NCBI GenBank assembly: GCA_963977495.1
Contig: CAXBOT010000001.1
Span: 1,240,001 to 1,304,000, forward strand
DNA length: 64,000 bases
Direction of reading: 5' to 3'
Origin: UBA1672 sp963977495
Lineage (GTDB): Bacteria; Pseudomonadota; Alphaproteobacteria; Micavibrionales; Micavibrionaceae
Position 1 is the first letter of the stretch. Each line of letters starts with the position of its first letter. Positions 61,728 through 64,000 of the stretch are shown one piece after another. The notes under the pieces were generated by a model. That model was not told where the DNA came from. It searched no databases and worked only from the letters and a program-made list of their open reading frames with translations. Both the position numbers and the translations under genes were made by a program.

Positions 61728-62111
61728 ATGTTTGGCAAAGTTATCTCATCTCCGGCGAAAGAGGATCGAAACACCCTCCTTCAAAAAAACAGACAGCATG
61801 CGCGACGTCCTGATGATCGTTGCGTAAGCATTATTAATGGTCAAATGCATCCTGTAGAAAACTGGAGCAATGGCGGCATGATGATTTCCGCAGACGAACG
61901 TTTATTCGGGATCGGTCAAGAATGTGTGTTCACGCTGAAATTCAAATTGCGTGACGAAATCATGGAAATCGATCACAAAGCAAAAATTATACGCAAGGCG
62001 CCAAGTAAGGTTGCGTTGCAATTCCTACCCCTTTCAAAGGTGGTACAGTCAAAATTCCAACAGGTTGTTGATGATTATGTGTCACAACGATTTGCTGAAT
62101 CACAATCATAA
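61728..62111 (+). CDS. PilZ domain protein
   Basis: 127 residues. The PilZ pattern RRPDDRCVSIINGQ, then ENWSNGGMMISADE and a beta-barrel (ECVFTLKFKLRDEI, HKAKIIRKAPSKVALQFLPL) is clear. PilZ proteins bind cyclic di-GMP through RxxxR and (D/N)xSxxG; here NWSNGG gives the second motif, and RQHARRPDDR supplies the arginines. It is the only plus-strand gene in the phage module, lies between the scaffold and capsid genes, and is preceded by a CtrA box. Probably a host-type regulatory gene inserted there. Confidence 0.8.
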   Translation: MFGKVISSPAKEDRNTLLQKNRQHARRPDDRCVSIINGQMHPVENWSNGGMMISADERLFGIGQECVFTLKFKLRDEIMEIDHKAKIIRKAPSKVALQFLPLSKVVQSKFQQVVDDYVSQRFAESQS

Positions 62112-62130
62112 AGATTTAAGTTGAGAACCA

Positions 62131-62172
62131 GATAAGGCCTTTCGTTTTTTATAGCGGAAGGCTTTATCTTTT
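62131..62172. terminator. Long hairpin between convergent PilZ and scaffold genes
   Basis: GATAAGGCCTTTCG pairs with CGGAAGGCTTTATC over 14 positions, two of them G-T, around a T-rich loop, then TTTT. It may end the PilZ transcript; the T-run is short. Confidence 0.6.
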
Positions 62173-62196
62173 GGGTCTTATTTTTATGCGGGAGGC

Positions 62197-62841
62197 TTAT
62201 TCGCCATACATATTTTGAAAGCCTTCGGTGACCTTGGCAATAAAGGCAGGATCTTTATCACGCCAATATTTCGGATCACGCATCATAGAGGATAATTCCG
62301 ACGCGTTCATATGGCTTTGCGCCGCCGTACTGTTCCGATTGAGCCGTGGCTCATGCCCTTGCATCATCCGGTGCAACGCCATCACCCCCTCATAGGAGCT
62401 GGATAAATTATCAAGCACATCCGCAGGCAAGTTCTTTTGCCCGAAAGCCAATAACTGCCTTGAAATATCCTTCCATTGTTGCGCCCCGCCAAAATGATTG
62501 ATCAGTTTTTCAACTTCACGATCGGCGCTCAAATCTGCGGCGACCTCGCGCATCATCGGAACCATTTTCTCCGCCGCCAGATCATACACGACCTGCGCTT
62601 GCTCATGGGTGAAACCCATATCGTGCAAACGCTTATTCACTGTCTCATCAGCTTTGAATAAGCCATGATCGCAATTGATACAATATTCCTCCGGTGATTT
62701 CGGCGGCTTTGGGCTTTGCGATAATTTATGCTCCAACGCGCGGTAAGATTTCGCCAGCGCGTCAATTTTCACCGCGCCCGTTTCAGGGTCTTTGAATTTT
62801 TCAGGTATGTCGGCGTTCAATAAATTGTCTTCTTCTGTCAT
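62197..62841 (-). CDS. Capsid assembly scaffolding-like protein
   Basis: 214 residues, charged and helical. The start NADIPEKFKDPETGAVKIDA followed by LAKSYRALEHKLSQSPKPPK is the standard podoviral scaffold lead. HDMGFTHEQAQVVYDLAAEK and the long helical C-terminus (LNRNSTAAQSHMNASELSSM) are compatible. Located between portal and capsid, like T7 gp9. AAGGAG lies nine bases upstream of the ATG. Confidence 0.72.
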   Translation of the reverse strand: MTEEDNLLNADIPEKFKDPETGAVKIDALAKSYRALEHKLSQSPKPPKSPEEYCINCDHGLFKADETVNKRLHDMGFTHEQAQVVYDLAAEKMVPMMREVAADLSADREVEKLINHFGGAQQWKDISRQLLAFGQKNLPADVLDNLSSSYEGVMALHRMMQGHEPRLNRNSTAAQSHMNASELSSMMRDPKYWRDKDPAFIAKVTEGFQNMYGE

Positions 62842-62860
62842 TATTTAGCACTCCTTTTGG

Positions 62861-64000
62861 TTAAGTCTTTAAATTGGATGTTTGGTCGGCATAGTCCGCT
62901 TGCGGCGGTGATACCGTTATATCTGATAAATCAGGCAGAATTTCAGATCGGATCAAGTCACTGGGCACAGCCAGAGCCTCCCCCAGATAACGAGCAGCAG
63001 CGCCCAGATCAATGGACAGTGCGGCCTCCGGCCCCATCGCAAGGACAGAGGAAATCCAACTGAGCGTATTTTGCACATTGCGTTGCCCTTGCGCTCTGGC
63101 TAAGGGGGATCGATAATCAACCGCGACCAGCCGCCCATCCAGTGAAATATCAGGCACTTCGCCGCGTCTGCGTAAAATCGCGAAGGCGCGCTTAATCAAC
63201 GGCGTTAACAATTCTGATTGCAGCCGACCATAAGTCGCCCCCAAAATCAGCGACATTTCCGCAGAGCGTTCGATCACTTCGGTTGCGGTCATACGCGCGC
63301 CGGATACAGGCAATAATTTATCCGCGAGTAAGGCGTGGCGAATACGGTTTTGCAAATTATCCAGCATCAGTTGCGATACATCAAACCGCCCGGGCATTTC
63401 CAAGGGCTGTAACCCCTTTGAGCCAATCGCCTTGGGGATAATGCTCCCCGGTGTCAACTCTATCGTCGCGGGGTTCAAAACGCCGTCATCATCGGCCTGC
63501 CATATTCCCGTGACGGCAATGGACGCATTCTTTAAAATCAGCTCTACAACCTTATTCGCGGTTTTGATATCGGGCAGCGCCTTCATCACAGGCGAGCGAC
63601 CGTAAATCTCACCGGGGGATTTAAGCCAGCGGAAATTGATCATCGGCGCATTGGCAAAACGCCCTGTTTGCAAAATGACGGGCTGGTCAGGATTATGCAG
63701 CAAAAACGCCGTATATTCATACACCAGATCATTGGGTAAAACTGCCTCCAGAACATCGAAACGCATTTGCGGATCACCCGCCGCCGCCTTTAAAACATCA
63801 GGGGGGATTTCCGCAAACGGATAGCGCGCGGTTAATTGGTCAAGGGTCATCGGCAATGTGGTGAACGAGCCATCAAGAAAGCCGTTCGCGCCCTCCTCCA
63901 GCACAACATTCTTAAGCGCGACCGCATGAAAATGAAACGCGGAAAAACCGCCCGGCTCTGCCTCCTCAAAGGACAAGGACGCCGTTCCGCCAACGACAAG
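62861..64000 (-). CDS. Phage portal (head-to-tail connector), 5' end beyond the window
   Basis: The frame is open through 64000, so the start lies outside; 379 residues are visible. LVVGGTASLSFEEAEPGGFS, MTLDQLTARYPFAEIP, FRWLKSPGEIYGRSPVMKAL and SGARMTATEVIERSAEMSLI are typical of podoviral head-tail connector proteins, including the family's GRSP and MTATEV motifs. The portal ring docks TerL and the tail. It is the most upstream member of the visible late module, 19 bp before the scaffold gene. Confidence 0.88.
   Translation of the reverse strand, partial: LVVGGTASLSFEEAEPGGFSAFHFHAVALKNVVLEEGANGFLDGSFTTLPMTLDQLTARYPFAEIPPDVLKAAAGDPQMRFDVLEAVLPNDLVYEYTAFLLHNPDQPVILQTGRFANAPMINFRWLKSPGEIYGRSPVMKALPDIKTANKVVELILKNASIAVTGIWQADDDGVLNPATIELTPGSIIPKAIGSKGLQPLEMPGRFDVSQLMLDNLQNRIRHALLADKLLPVSGARMTATEVIERSAEMSLILGATYGRLQSELLTPLIKRAFAILRRRGEVPDISLDGRLVAVDYRSPLARAQGQRNVQNTLSWISSVLAMGPEAALSIDLGAAARYLGEALAVPSDLIRSEILPDLSDITVSPPQADYADQTSNLKT

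Overview
The window is a chromosomal segment of an alphaproteobacterium carrying an incomplete prophage. The alphaproteobacterial assignment rests on a ChpT-type phosphotransferase gene, a perfect CtrA box (TTAA-N7-TTAA), a Rickettsia/Thermus-type isocitrate dehydrogenase and the yggT-folD pair. A Micavibrio-like or Rhodospirillales-like lineage would fit, but that is inference. I found no rRNA, tRNA or CRISPR array.

Layout. 1-10.7 kb is housekeeping: the 3' part of argH, a ThiE-like TIM barrel, a fused double-ATPase peptide ABC protein, an alpha/beta hydrolase, rpsU, an exported protein of unknown role, an M24 aminopeptidase P, galU and a phosphohexomutase. 10.7-17.1 kb holds chpT followed by cheA-cheW-cheY-cheB-cheR; CheA carries an extra CheW-like domain and a C-terminal receiver that has lost its phospho-acceptor Asp. 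purH follows. 18.8-28.1 kb is a co-directional block of six genes that I cannot assign to any family: 227, 612, 1688, 161, 122 and 59 codons. A sigma70-like promoter, a 22-codon leader ORF and a hairpin covering the first Shine-Dalgarno site precede it, and an intrinsic terminator closes it. This is the best candidate for an undescribed system. 28.3-37.9 kb contains lepA, an isoprenylcysteine-methyltransferase-like protein, a DotI/IcmL-like exported protein with two small lipoproteins, a possible structured RNA, a metaxin/GST-like protein, a DUF3137-like protein and several unknowns. 37.9-48.5 kb holds acnA, metB with a small cytochrome c maturation-like group (ccmG-like and ccmI-like), a HExxH protein, yggT, folD, an exported unknown and icd.

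48.5-64 kb, almost all on the minus strand, is the late module of a short-tailed, T7-like phage. In transcription order it reads portal (cut by the window edge), scaffold, major capsid, gp11-like, two small acidic paralogues, gp12-like, gp14-like, tailspike, a candidate small terminase, an OmpA-like protein, large terminase, then holin and lysin genes. This is the T7 8-9-10-11-12-14-17-18-19 order without the large internal virion proteins. The large terminase is split by a one-base frameshift. Nearly every gene or gene pair is followed by its own intrinsic terminator. One plus-strand gene, a PilZ protein behind a CtrA box, interrupts the module. The module could be a decaying prophage or a domesticated particle; the sequence alone does not decide.

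The regulatory connection worth noting is that ChpT (CtrA phosphorelay) lies directly upstream of the chemotaxis genes, and the CtrA box sits in front of the PilZ gene inside the phage module.
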